A stretch of DNA of 64,000 bases from Flavobacterium sp. ZT3R18 (GTDB lineage: Bacteria > Bacteroidota > Bacteroidia > Flavobacteriales > Flavobacteriaceae): positions 1 through 64,000 of the forward strand of contig NZ_VJZS01000018.1 in assembly GCF_007097385.1 (NCBI RefSeq), read 5' to 3'. Below the pieces are notes generated by a model. It ran no database searches. It was not told the origin of the DNA and saw only the letters and a program-made list of their open reading frames with translations. This document shows positions 1-9,508 of this stretch, piece after piece. How positions within the stretch are numbered: position 1 is the stretch's first letter; every line of letters starts with the position of its first letter. The position numbers and the translations under genes were made by a program.

Positions 1-1
1 C

Positions 2-100
2 CGATTTACCTCTGAAGTTAAAGATTTTGTTGAGCATTGGATTAGACAAGAATATAGCCCAGAGCAAATAGTGGGAAAAGCAGTTTTTAGTATGCAGTAG
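2..100 (+). pseudogene. IS30-like transposase fragment
   Basis: An open frame enters from the left edge and stops at TAG 98-100. The 32 visible residues include EHWIRQEYSPEQIVGK. The W-x(4)-SPEQI-x-G pattern resembles the segment after the N-terminal HTH region of IS30-family transposases. The frame stops soon after this motif, where the family would carry its DDE catalytic domain, so this is probably a truncated copy. The upstream part lies outside the window. The family call rests on this short motif only. Confidence 0.5.
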
Positions 101-822
101 AGATGTGTTATGAAACGGTAGGCACCTACAAAAGCAAATGCAAATACTTCCTAGTGCGTTGGCAGCAGCGTGAGCATGTGTATCGATTTTTTATTTGTGA
201 ACGAGGATGTTTGTGATTGCTTTTCTTGGTGGCTTGATGCCTATTGTTGTTTAAAGAAAGAAGGTTTATTATTTGAAAGGCGTTGTTGTGGAAACGCTAA
301 GCATTGGGCCACAGAAAAGCAATGGACCACTTTGTTTCTGACAAATAAAAAATGATACTCTTGCTGGCTTTTTTTGCTTTTGTGGGTGCCAGAAGAAAAG
401 TGTTCAGTGTTCAGTTTTTAGTATTCAGTAGAGATGTGTTATGAAACGGTAGGCGCCTACAAAAGCAAATGCAAATACTTCCTAGTGCGTTGGCAGTAGC
501 GTGAGCATGTGTATCGATTTTTTATTTGTGAACGAGGATGTTTGTGATTGCTTTTCTTGGTGGCTTGATGCTAATTGTTGTTTAAAGAAGGAATGTTTAA
601 TGTTGGAAAATAGTTGTTATGGAAACGCTAAGCATTGAGCCGCAGAAACGCAATGAGCTACTTTGTTTCTGACAAATAAAAAATGATACTCTTGCTGGCT
701 TTTTTTGCTTTTGTGGGTGCCAAAATACTGTTATGAATGCTGAATTTTAAATTATGAATGGAGCTCGTTATGAAAACGGAAGCACCTACAAAAATAAATG
801 CAGATGCTTCCTTATTTTTTAT
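101..822. repeat. 331-bp tandem duplication with degenerate third unit
   Basis: The segment beginning AGATGTGTTATGAAACGG at 101 recurs at 432 with few differences, so the period is 331 bp and two nearly full units are present. A third, diverged start (TTATGAAAACGG followed by a similar CACCTACAAAA stretch) lies at about 768-822 and breaks off at the end of the AbiEii-like gene. Each unit ends in a T-rich stretch (around 365-390 and 690-720). The short open frame in the first copy is not conserved in the second, so I do not call a gene. It adjoins the IS30-like remnant and may be insertion-associated debris. Confidence 0.7.
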
Positions 823-834
823 TATCCTTGCTGT

Positions 835-1866
835 TTATTGGTTAGGCATCGGGAATTTACTCTCCATCGTCCACTCGAAAGTATTGATTTTATTTTTCAA
901 TTTTGTTAGTTCTTCGATTATTTCTTCAAACGAAGGAGAATCAACATAAATCATTTGTTCTTGCATGGTTTTGTAATCAGATTTCCAAGCTTCCATTACT
1001 TCGGGAATCGGAATAGGATTAATAGTTTGTGGTTGATGTTTGTTGTAATTAACACCACCCACCCGCGTGAATTTATGGCGGTGGTTTACGATGGTTTCAT
1101 ACAGGGCTGCATCTTTTAATGCTGTTATCGCAAAATCAGTTTTAGCTAGCTGAAACACATCATACAGGTGACGACTCAATCGATCCACTCTAATTTTCTC
1201 TATTGGTTTGTGGAATTCTTCGTGTAACAAAAATATTTTTTCTAAAAAGGTTCGTTCCGGATTTACTGTTGGAACGTTTATAGGTGCTTGAGCAAAATCA
1301 CTTTCGGTATATTCTTCATCAACGAGTGATGCAAATGTTTGTACCGAAAAAGGTTCTCTTAATGAACGGCAACCAATTTCTACTACTATTCGGGGTTGGA
1401 TATAGCCAGGAGATTCTATTACATTAGGATAATAAATTTCAATAATTCTAGGATCTTGGTCGCTGTCATTGGTTTCAACCAATTGGAATGTTACGCCTAA
1501 CAGCCCTTTTTCTTGGAACTTTTTTTGCAATTCATCAAAAAAAGTTACGGCAACATACCTACTGGCTGCTTTTCTTAATTCTGTACGTTGATTTTTTGAT
1601 AATTCGCCTTCAAATCCTAAAAACTTTCTGTCAATAGCAAGGTCAATATCTTCTGAAAAGCGTTCTATCAATTTCCAAGCTTTGCTTAATGAGGTTCCGC
1701 CTTTGAAAACTAAATGCTGTCCTACTTCCATTTCGAAAATAATGGATAAGGTTTGTACTACCCACCAATCTTTTTCGACTGCAAAGTCAGCCATGCCGGT
1801 TTTTTCGGATATTTGAATGTAGGCGTTTCTTTTGGTACTCTCGGGAATTACAAACCATTTATGCAT
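835..1866 (-). CDS. AbiEii/AbiGii-type nucleotidyltransferase toxin (copy 1)
   Basis: This 343-residue protein matches the AbiEii/AbiGii toxin family (DUF1814), the toxin of type IV AbiE systems that arrest growth during phage infection. The hallmark is VFKGGTSLSKAWKLIERFSE followed at once by DIDLAID, which combines the GGTSL nucleotide-binding motif with a D-x-D metal pair near residues 54-80. A later conserved stretch includes NPERTFLEKIFLLHEE around residue 205. The ATG overlaps the upstream DUF6088 gene by 8 bp, so the two are probably translationally coupled. A second, very similar copy lies at 8468-9508: the central part is almost identical while both ends differ, which suggests gene conversion. 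Family knowledge indicates an NTP-transferase toxin; its target here is not visible. Confidence 0.85.
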   Translation of the reverse strand: MHKWFVIPESTKRNAYIQISEKTGMADFAVEKDWWVVQTLSIIFEMEVGQHLVFKGGTSLSKAWKLIERFSEDIDLAIDRKFLGFEGELSKNQRTELRKAASRYVAVTFFDELQKKFQEKGLLGVTFQLVETNDSDQDPRIIEIYYPNVIESPGYIQPRIVVEIGCRSLREPFSVQTFASLVDEEYTESDFAQAPINVPTVNPERTFLEKIFLLHEEFHKPIEKIRVDRLSRHLYDVFQLAKTDFAITALKDAALYETIVNHRHKFTRVGGVNYNKHQPQTINPIPIPEVMEAWKSDYKTMQEQMIYVDSPSFEEIIEELTKLKNKINTFEWTMESKFPMPNQ

Positions 1867-2470
1867 TTTTGTTTGTTTTTAGTGCTTGACGCATGATTAC
1901 TCTAATCCACTCTGGAGCCAACTTGATATCGTGTTCTAATCGATAGGGTTCTTCTTTGGCTAGCTGCTTCAATATAATTTCTATTTCGGTTTCTGTACTA
2001 TTGTCTTTACCGATTTTTTTTAATGCTTGAATTACTAAACTACTTATTTTACCGATAGCCGAAAGGTTCTTTGGAGCTGTATTTTTGAAAAGAATTTTAC
2101 GTTTACCTAAGTCAATTTTTCTGGAAGCTCCATCAGTGAGGTAGACTACATTCATTGGTACTTGGGTAGATAAGCCCAGCGCATTGAGTGCTAGTACGCC
2201 TGTAGGGACAATACGTGCTTTGTCTCTTTTAGCAATGGCCTGTGCAATAGTCTCAGTACCAGGTTTTAGTAAACCCAATATAGGGTCTTTCTCCAGACAT
2301 GCATAGATGCCGCGTGCCACACGAAAAACTTCTTCTTTTTCTACCATTCTTTCTAATGCTTTAGCTACAGTCTTTGCCGAGCCAAAGGCTAAAAAGTCTT
2401 CCGTAAAAAAAAGCGAACCCCTCTTGGCTTTTTTAATTTTAGCAATCACTTTGTCATCAGTACTTTGCAT
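1859..2470 (-). CDS. DUF6088 / AbiEi-like antitoxin (copy 1)
   Basis: This protein (about 203 residues from the chosen ATG at 2470) is of the DUF6088 type, the usual partner upstream of AbiEii-like toxins. It has an N-terminal winged-helix region (KAKRGSLFFTEDFLAFGS, then ALERMVEKEEVFRVARGIYA) and a C-terminal part with VPTGVLALNALGLSTQVPM. An upstream in-frame ATG at 2497 lies inside a perfect 15-bp-arm palindrome, so I prefer 2470, which leaves the palindrome in the untranslated leader. Family members bind operator DNA and repress their own operon; repression through this palindrome is inferred. The toxin gene follows with an 8-bp overlap. Confidence 0.8.
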   Translation of the reverse strand: MQSTDDKVIAKIKKAKRGSLFFTEDFLAFGSAKTVAKALERMVEKEEVFRVARGIYACLEKDPILGLLKPGTETIAQAIAKRDKARIVPTGVLALNALGLSTQVPMNVVYLTDGASRKIDLGKRKILFKNTAPKNLSAIGKISSLVIQALKKIGKDNSTETEIEIILKQLAKEEPYRLEHDIKLAPEWIRVIMRQALKTNKNA

Positions 2471-2485
2471 GTGTTTTTTGTTTTT

Positions 2486-2522
2486 ATTTTGTCGCAAATA
2501 TACGGGATATTTGCGACAAAAT
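2486..2522. promoter_or_regulatory. Palindromic operator/promoter of AbiE-like module 1
   Basis: The arms ATTTTGTCGCAAATA and TATTTGCGACAAAAT are perfect inverted repeats around a 7-base centre. On the minus strand the right half contains TATATTTG, which fits the Bacteroidota -7 consensus TAnnTTTG, so the palindrome appears to cover the promoter just upstream of the antitoxin ATG. The same 15-bp arms recur at 10263-10299 beside the second module. Autorepression by the antitoxin is inferred. Confidence 0.7.
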
Positions 2523-2994
2523 TACTACTGTATATTTTTTAATTGTGACCTCACTTGATGTTTTTTTTTAATATATAATTTTTTGATAAAAAATATTTTA
2601 GCATCGTTAGTGTAGTTTTATTTTGTCACAATTAAAGCTACTATTTGTGACAAAATTCGTTTTTTATTTGAAAGAATAATAGCAAAAGCGGAACTAGATT
2701 TTTATGAATTTGTAGCGACAAAAGATGTTACTTAATTAATTGCATTTCTTGCTTACCCTTTGTAAACCTTGGTAAACAAAAGGATTAAACTCATTACATA
2801 TCCCTTGCTTAGCTAAGTCCTAATGTTTTTTAAACATATAAATTGCATTTTTATCTCTTTGCTTTTCATTTATGCGATCCAATAATCCTTCCTCTTGAAA
2901 ACTTATTGATGTAGGTGCGAGATGGCACCGTTTCGTTTTCGAAAAGGTATCGATTTATAACAGCATTAGAGAAGCGATGAAATAACTACTATAG
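2523..2994. other. Intergenic stretch with second TGTCACAA palindrome
   Basis: There is no convincing gene here. At 2621-2655 the arms TTTTGTCACAA and TTGTGACAAAA form an inverted repeat with a 13-base spacer. It is a TGTCAC variant of the TGTCGC operator at 2486-2522 and matches the operator type at 10122-10150. The remainder is AT-rich and I see nothing else in it except the lead into the hairpin at 2995. Confidence 0.5.
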
Positions 2995-3018
2995 CTTCGA
3001 GGTCAGGAGACCTCGAAG
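2995..3018. terminator. Hairpin CTTCGAGGTC-AGGA-GACCTCGAAG, REP-like
   Basis: A perfect 10-bp stem with an AGGA loop lies 10 bp past the 3' end of the TOTE primase-helicase gene (minus strand). There is no following T tract on either strand, so it may be a repetitive palindrome rather than a simple terminator. A related hairpin with the same loop context (GTC-AGGA-GAC) lies at 13268-13291, again just beyond a gene end. Confidence 0.5.
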
Positions 3019-3028
3019 AGCTGGATTC

Positions 3029-6000
3029 TTACGTAAGTCTTTCTTCAATCAAATCTTTCCAAATTATAAATCCTTTTTTTTTGTCTGAATAGTCGTGAAG
3101 TATGCGGCTGAAATTCTCGGGTAGGTTTTCTATAAATACTTGTCTCCCTCTGTTTCTAATGATGTTAAGGTGATGGTCAATATGTTTCAATTTGTCAGGA
3201 AGTGTTCGCTTGTCATTATCAAAATGCCAAATATAAGTGGCTTCTTCTGTGTTCAGCGTTTCTAAAATAATGTGAAACCCTTCTTTTCCGGCTAAAAGAA
3301 AAACAAAGGAAAAAGGATTAAGGACAAATCGAATTTTAAGGATAGTCCTTTCGTGGCGGTCGGCTAAATATTGTAAGTGCTTTTGGTGTTTGTAGTTTTT
3401 ATTCTGTAAAAAATCATTTAATAATTCACCTCCGGAATCATATAGCTTGCAATTATTTTCATTTTGTAATTGATTAATATCAAGCATATTTTCTTGACTA
3501 ACTGCATTTGCTTTGCTCAAGAAAGTCTTCGTTATAAATTTAAACTTGACTCCTTCAATCAATTGGCTACTTATTTTTTCTAGGTCGTTGGATAATGCCA
3601 ATTGCGAAATTAGTTTTCCGTTTTCAAATTCAGCATAAATAGCAACAACGATATTTTTAATTTTGAGTGTCTTTGAAAAATAGGGTTTCAAAACTTCAAA
3701 CTCCGGTCTCATTTCAAGATTTTCAATATCAAATTCAAGTTCTATTTTCATTTCAGGTACATCGTATTTAAATACAATGCTTCCGTATCGAAATTCAAGT
3801 TTTTCAAATGCAATCTTTATTTTCTGATCAATAATGAAGGTGTTTTCTGAAACAGCAATTTCCTCTTCGGGTTCATCAAATAAGGTGGCTAGCGTATCTA
3901 TTTTTCTGTAATAGGTATTTCTCTTCAGAAACATTTTGTTTAAGTAATCAATCTTGATGTCCCGATAATCATAAATAGTTGGAGCTATTTCAGATCGTTG
4001 GACTCTACCGATGTATTGAATCAATTTGCCTTCAAAAGAAAAGGGATAAACAAGAAAAAGGCAATTCGCGTTTTGCAAATCAGTTCCTTCGCCAAAGAAT
4101 TGTCCGGTAGTGATTAGTACTTGATAATTTCCTTCTTTTAGTAATTTCCATTTTGAGTTTTTGGCACTTTCAGAATCTTCTCCGCTTAGAGTAATTGCTT
4201 CGTAAGACTGTTTTAAATATTGATAAAGCGAGTCAATGTGCTCTTTACGTTCGGTAATAATAACGACTTTCTTGTCCGACTTCAATTCATGGATTATATC
4301 TTGGAGAATTGCTTTGTTTCGAGTAGAATCGTGAACTAGAATTTTTGATAAAGTTTCAAATTTATCTATCTTTGAATTGAATGGCACATCAAGCTCGGTG
4401 TTTCTAATGATAATTTTCGGCCTTTTGGATGTGCTTATTTCATCTGATTTTATTTCAGCAATAACTTCGCCTAAATGAATGAAAATAAGTTTACTGTCAT
4501 TGTATTTTCTAAATGGTGTTGCGGTCAATCCGTACAAATAAAAGGTTTGCAATTTTGTAATTGTATTTCTGAATGTTTCGGCAGGAATATGGTGGCACTC
4601 ATCTACAATAATAGTCCCAAAGGCATTTAAAAGTTTTTCCGCATCCGGTTTTTCAAGTTCCTTTGATAAACTCTGAATCATGGCAAGGGTTATTTGCTTT
4701 CCTATTTTAGTTTTGCCTTGCCCGATTTTGCCAATATCATTTTTTGGTATTCCTAAAAAGGTTTCAATTCGTTCAATCCATTGTTCCGCAATTTGTTTAC
4801 GATGCGTAATGATCAAAGCAGGTTGTCTTTTCTCCGCAATAATTTTTAGTCCTACAACCGTTTTTCCAGAACCGGGTGGAGCTACAATTACTCCTAAATC
4901 TTTCTTACCGATAGTGTCAATCACTATTTGCTGGTGTTCTCGGAGTTGTGCATTAAATAAAAAAGAAACTTCATTTTGTTTTTTTCTTTCATCACTAAAA
5001 TCATATTCAATCTTGTTTTCTCTACAAAAGCGAATTATTTTTCCAATAAAACCTCTTGGAATGATTATGGCATTTTCAGTTTCTTCAACAAACTTGAAAT
5101 AACGTTCGGTTCCAAAAGTATTTTTACCCATTTTCTTTTTTATTAAAAATTCCGTATTCAGAAAGTTTAATTCTTCTTTTAGAAAATTAATTAATGGGGT
5201 AGATATTGCGTTACGATTAATTTTTACAACATTGCTTAATGTTATAGTCAGCTTTCCATTGTTAGATTGTGGTAAAGTTGGAATAGCAATGTTTTGTGGT
5301 GCAATATAAATTTGGTAGAGTTTATCAAGTTCTGTTGTTGAGATTCTTTGGATATTTTTAATATAATCCCATTGATCTGAAAATGGTTGCAAATTATCAA
5401 TTTCAATGAAACAACTATTTCCTTGTTCCAACGTTTTTTTATAAAATGGAAGAGCGATTAAGTTTCCAAATCCTTTTCCGGAAAGAAAATCTTGATTGGG
5501 AAACAATCTGTCAAAACTGGAACTTTTATCAAACAAAGAAAAAATTCCTGCTTGCTCTAAAATCGAAATAAAAATTTTTCTGCTTTTAATTGCCGGATAA
5601 GCTTGTTCAAAAAATATCCAAACGTGTCCGCCTTTACCTGAACGAGAACGTTCAAAGTAGGATGGAATTCTCTTTTCTTTACAAGCAGTTATAAACTTTT
5701 TGCAGTCATCTATCCAATCAACTTTGTCAAAATCTGCAACAATAAACCACGAAGTATTATCTTTTAGTAAAGGATAAATTCCGATTAGTTGTTCCCCATT
5801 TAGGTGTTTTTCAATTTCTTTATCAGTAAAAGGTAAGTATTCTTTATCTGTGTAATTTTGAAAAGTGCCACCACTCATTTTATGTGCCCGATATCTATAT
5901 GGATCATAGAAGTATGCTGGCATATAGCCGCTTTTATTTCCCTTTTCCCAACGAACTGCAAATACATCTTCTCTGCCCATAAAAACAGATTTGAATAGTT

Positions 6001-6031
6001 CAATTTTATTTAGCGGTACTGATGGTGGCAT
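3029..6031 (-). CDS. TOTE-type archaeo-eukaryotic primase fused to SF2 helicase
   Basis: This protein has 1000 residues. The N-terminal third matches the archaeo-eukaryotic primase domain of TOTE conflict systems: GREDVFAVRW near residue 20, IYPLLKDNTSWFIVADFDK with the catalytic D-x-D near residue 110, and ERSRSGKGGHVWIFF near residue 148. A superfamily 2 helicase follows with Walker A APPGSGKTVVG, Walker B VDECHH, motif III LYGLTATP and motif VI QYIGRVQRSE. The last 280 residues are not recognisable to me and could be an effector or DNA-binding region. The family is proposed to act in conflict with invading DNA. The gene stands alone between two AbiE-like modules, which agrees with a defence role. 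Confidence 0.8.
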   Translation of the reverse strand: MPPSVPLNKIELFKSVFMGREDVFAVRWEKGNKSGYMPAYFYDPYRYRAHKMSGGTFQNYTDKEYLPFTDKEIEKHLNGEQLIGIYPLLKDNTSWFIVADFDKVDWIDDCKKFITACKEKRIPSYFERSRSGKGGHVWIFFEQAYPAIKSRKIFISILEQAGIFSLFDKSSSFDRLFPNQDFLSGKGFGNLIALPFYKKTLEQGNSCFIEIDNLQPFSDQWDYIKNIQRISTTELDKLYQIYIAPQNIAIPTLPQSNNGKLTITLSNVVKINRNAISTPLINFLKEELNFLNTEFLIKKKMGKNTFGTERYFKFVEETENAIIIPRGFIGKIIRFCRENKIEYDFSDERKKQNEVSFLFNAQLREHQQIVIDTIGKKDLGVIVAPPGSGKTVVGLKIIAEKRQPALIITHRKQIAEQWIERIETFLGIPKNDIGKIGQGKTKIGKQITLAMIQSLSKELEKPDAEKLLNAFGTIIVDECHHIPAETFRNTITKLQTFYLYGLTATPFRKYNDSKLIFIHLGEVIAEIKSDEISTSKRPKIIIRNTELDVPFNSKIDKFETLSKILVHDSTRNKAILQDIIHELKSDKKVVIITERKEHIDSLYQYLKQSYEAITLSGEDSESAKNSKWKLLKEGNYQVLITTGQFFGEGTDLQNANCLFLVYPFSFEGKLIQYIGRVQRSEIAPTIYDYRDIKIDYLNKMFLKRNTYYRKIDTLATLFDEPEEEIAVSENTFIIDQKIKIAFEKLEFRYGSIVFKYDVPEMKIELEFDIENLEMRPEFEVLKPYFSKTLKIKNIVVAIYAEFENGKLISQLALSNDLEKISSQLIEGVKFKFITKTFLSKANAVSQENMLDINQLQNENNCKLYDSGGELLNDFLQNKNYKHQKHLQYLADRHERTILKIRFVLNPFSFVFLLAGKEGFHIILETLNTEEATYIWHFDNDKRTLPDKLKHIDHHLNIIRNRGRQVFIENLPENFSRILHDYSDKKKGFIIWKDLIEERLT

Positions 6032-6169
6032 CCATTTGGTTATTTGTCAATAATATGATTTAACTTTTCTATAGTTTCACGTTGGTTTTAATTATTCTTT
6101 TTTTTATAATTTAATCCCCTGAAGTGTCTGAGAATAAGAAATTATTCGTTGAATTATTATACTTTATTT

Positions 6170-8086
6170 TCATTCGACTGATTTATATGCTTGGTTTGGA
6201 TGATTAGGTATATTTGGAAATAATCGTTCTAATTTACCACTTGCAACCAAAGAAGGAATAATATTGTTTTTTAGGTATTTAGGGGCTTTGTCTATTAAGT
6301 GACCTATCTCATCCAATGTTTTGTGTTCTAATTTACAAACATTAAGAATAATTTGTTCTAAATCTTCTTTCTTCATTCTTGGCTTGGCAGTAACTTGTGC
6401 TAAGGTGTCCACACTAATTGAGGTGTCCACATTATCAGAAGAAGTGTCCATATTACTGCTTGAGGTGTCAAGGTTAGGTGTCAAGGTAGTAGCAATATTA
6501 GGCGATGAGGTGTCCACATTAGCACCAGAGGTGTCAAGGTTATCCATCAGATAATGTCTGTTTAAATGGTATGTAGTCCATCTGCCTTTGTTATCAGACA
6601 ACAAATATCCTTGTTTACAGAGGTCTTGAAGAATTTTAGTAATATCAGCTCGATGTTGTTCTATCATGTATTGTAATCTGCTATTCGACACTTCGCCTTC
6701 TATCTGGCAAGTTGCTAAAATAGTAAGCTCATCTTTGCCTAAAGTATCAATTTCGACACCAAACATACTGTGTAAATCTTCTAAAGTTTCTTCAGGAAGA
6801 ATGCTAAACATAGGAAGCTCAAGTACCAAACGATCTGGTTGTGAATGTACTTGTAAATAAGGGCTTCTCCAATGGGCATATTCCCAACCAGCCATAATCT
6901 TGTTGACGCCACTACCTGCTTTTTCTGCACTACCAATCATTAGAAACATTTTTTGAAGGCTGGGGTTACGGCACTCGCTTATACCGCCTTGGTAATATTG
7001 GTGTAAAGAAACTAATAAGGTACCAGGATTTGAAAATTTAAAAACATCTGTTTTATGTTCAATTACCAAGTTCCCGGGTGCTGAATAATCTGCATGAATT
7101 AATGCATTGACAAATGCTTCCCGCAAGGCAATATGAGCAGGAGTTTCATCTTGACGAATCCCTTCTTTTAATTGAAATGGTTTTGGTAAACTTGAAGATA
7201 GCCGTGGCCATATTTTTAAATAAAACTGGAATAAATTAGCTTCCCAAGTACCATCTGGATAAATACGATCTGTCCATCTTATACTTGGATCTGTTGAAAG
7301 CATTTCTCTAAAATCAGGAAAGAAATTTGGAACACATTCTTTATCGGTAATACTATTTTCTTTGCCGAACATTAGTAAACCCGCTACCGTAAATCCTTCT
7401 TTCTTGGTTACTCTATCTTTTCGATACCCGCCTAATTTTTCTAAAAATTCTATATCATCAAGGGTAAGCCAAGGGTGTGTAGTTTTGGCTCCAGCAAATA
7501 ATTGGCGGTATTTTTTAAGACTATTTAAGTCAATATCCTCTATAGAAAAACCCTCTAAAATGCGACTGTCAGGGTGAATGTTATTATCAGCATCGGCTAA
7601 CATTCTTCTTACTTCTTCCTTGGTACATTTATAATCGCCCTCGTGGTTTCGTTTATAAGTATTTTCGAATGGATTTCGTGTCAGATATACCGGTTTTTGC
7701 GAACGTTTGGCACTTGGTATCTTAAAAACAAGCAACGTTTTACCTTCAACGGTTATTTGCTTTAAGTCATCGTCTGAGAGTAAATTGATGTTGACCGTAT
7801 CCGGATTGTTTATTTTATCCCAAAATAGTTTTTTGTACTCATTGATTTTTTTGGGCTCTAAACCTTCAATTTTCAAAGTGTTTTTATATTCAGATACTCC
7901 AAAAACGACCAAGCCACCATTTGTATTTGCAAAAGCCACGTATGTTTTCCAAAAATCGGAAGGGAAACCACCTAAAGCTGCCTTGTACTATAACTCTTCG
8001 TATTCATTGTTTGGAAAATACTCATTTAATGAATTGAACAAAGGCAATCCTTGGTTATCAAATAAATCCAACTGTTTATCTTCCAT
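6170..8086 (-). pseudogene. AlbA_2/Schlafen-type ATP-binding protein with premature TAG
   Basis: The natural reading frame starts at ATG 8086 and reads 32 codons (MEDKQLDLFDNQG to NEYEEL), then meets TAG at 7990-7988. It continues in the same frame as YKAALGGFPSDFWKTYVAFA and NTNGGLVVFGV. The stop sits where AlbA_2 domains normally carry Glu (E-x-K pattern), so a single GAG-to-TAG change explains it. The next possible start (GTG 7939) would delete the domain's first strand. The rest is intact: an HTH-containing ATPase-like region with EAFVNALIHADYS and an acidic, threonine-rich repeat with several DTS units near residues 470-520. Such proteins are transcription or defence-linked regulators. 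It could be translated by readthrough or be dead. Confidence 0.75.
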
Positions 8087-8467
8087 CTTTAAATTTTAAT
8101 GCGGTTATAAAGGTAACAACTTTTTTGTTTTTAGAATTTGAGTGGTTTCGGGATTTTAAACATTTAACTTTCTAAAATTGAAAGACTTCGGAGAGCGGAG
8201 TAATGACTATTGTAGCCATATTGGTTGCGTTCGCCATATTTGTATAAAAAAAAGACCAGAAGGCTGTTCTTACGGGAAGCGCTACTGGTACGATTGAAGC
8301 AAATATATACAGAAGTGTATTATTGTGCAAACTTTTTAATATTTAATCGTATTTAGCAACAATATCAAAGTGTTAGGAGGGGTGCTTCAACAAAAAAAAA
8401 TACTTTATTATTTATTTTACCACTATCTTTTTTATATCTATTAGTGATTGCGCGAGATGTTTACTGA
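8087..8467. other. Intergenic stretch with REP-like fragment
   Basis: I see no coding frame with support. Around 8182-8215 the sequence ACTTCGGAGAGCGGAG followed by TGTAGCC resembles the segment beyond the hairpin at 13268-13291 (CTTCGGAGTGCGGG, then TGTAGC), so it is probably a decayed member of the same repeat family. The rest is AT-rich spacer. Confidence 0.4.
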
Positions 8468-9508
8468 TTAGTTATTTGGTACTGGGAATTTACTCTCCAT
8501 CGTCCACTCGAAAGAATTGATTTTATTTTTCAATTTTGTTAATTCTTCAATTATTGCTTCAAATGAAGGTGGATTTTCTTCATAAATCATTTGTTCCAAC
8601 ATTGTTTTATAATCTGCTCTCCACGCTTCTATTATTTCAGGAATTGGAATCGGGTTTATCGTTTGTGGTTGGTGCCCATTGTAATTTACACCACCAACAC
8701 GAGTAAATTTATGACGATGGTTTACGATGGTTTCATACAGGGCTGCATCTTTTACTGCTTTTACTGCAAAATCTGTTTTGGCTAACTGATACACATCATA
8801 CAAGTGACGACTCAATCTATCCACTCTAATTTTTTCCAGTGGTCTGTTAAACTCTTCATGTAACAGGAAGATTTTTTCTAAAAAAGTGCGTTCCGGATTT
8901 ACTGTTGGAACGTTTATAGGTGCTTGAGCAAAATCACTTTCGGTATATTCTTCATCAACGAGTGATGCAAATGTTTGTACCGAAAAAGGTTCCCTTAATG
9001 AACGGCAACCAATTTCTACGACTATTCGGGGTTGTATATAGCCAGGAGATTCTATTACATTAGGATAATAAATTTCAATAATTCTAGGATCTTGGTCGCT
9101 GTCATTGGTTTCAACCAATTGGAATGTTACGCCTAATAGCCCTTTTTCTTGAAACTTTTTTTGCAATTCATCAAAAAAAGTTACGGCAACATACCTACTG
9201 GCTGCTTTTCTTAATTCTGTACGTTGGTTTTTTGATAATTCTCCTTCAAATCCTAAAAACTTCCTGTCAATAGCAAGGTCAATATCTTCTGAAAAGCGTT
9301 CTATCAATTTCCAAGCTTTACTTAATGAGGTTCCGCCTTTAAAAACCAAATGCTGTCCTACTTCCATTTCAAAAATAATGGATAAGGTTTGTACTACCCA
9401 CCAATCTTTTTCGACTGCAAAATCAGCCATACCCGAAATGTTACTTACTTGTTTGTAAATTTCTTTTTTGTCGTTTTCAGGAATATCATGAAAATTTATT
9501 TGTGCCAT
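8468..9508 (-). CDS. AbiEii/AbiGii-type nucleotidyltransferase toxin (copy 2)
   Basis: This 346-residue protein is the second copy of the toxin at 835-1866. It has the same GGTSL and DIDLAID motifs and the same NPERTFLEKIFLLHEE stretch. Its first 24 residues (MAQINFHDIPENDKKEIYKQ and on) differ completely from copy 1, then the proteins are nearly identical to about residue 215, and the C-terminal third differs at scattered positions. This mosaic pattern suggests recombination between the two loci. The ATG follows the antitoxin stop with no spacer (TAAATG), so translation is probably coupled. Confidence 0.85.
   Translation of the reverse strand: MAQINFHDIPENDKKEIYKQVSNISGMADFAVEKDWWVVQTLSIIFEMEVGQHLVFKGGTSLSKAWKLIERFSEDIDLAIDRKFLGFEGELSKNQRTELRKAASRYVAVTFFDELQKKFQEKGLLGVTFQLVETNDSDQDPRIIEIYYPNVIESPGYIQPRIVVEIGCRSLREPFSVQTFASLVDEEYTESDFAQAPINVPTVNPERTFLEKIFLLHEEFNRPLEKIRVDRLSRHLYDVYQLAKTDFAVKAVKDAALYETIVNHRHKFTRVGGVNYNGHQPQTINPIPIPEIIEAWRADYKTMLEQMIYEENPPSFEAIIEELTKLKNKINSFEWTMESKFPVPNN

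Noticed and set aside
170..355. 61-residue open frame in the first 331-bp unit
   Set aside because: The frame is interrupted in the second, otherwise near-identical unit (TGA in place of TGG), and the sequence is cysteine- and tryptophan-rich without family resemblance.
7939..7941. GTG start for the AlbA_2-type protein
   Set aside because: It lies in the middle of the conserved KTYVAFANTNGG segment; the natural start is ATG 8086, and the break is a stop codon.
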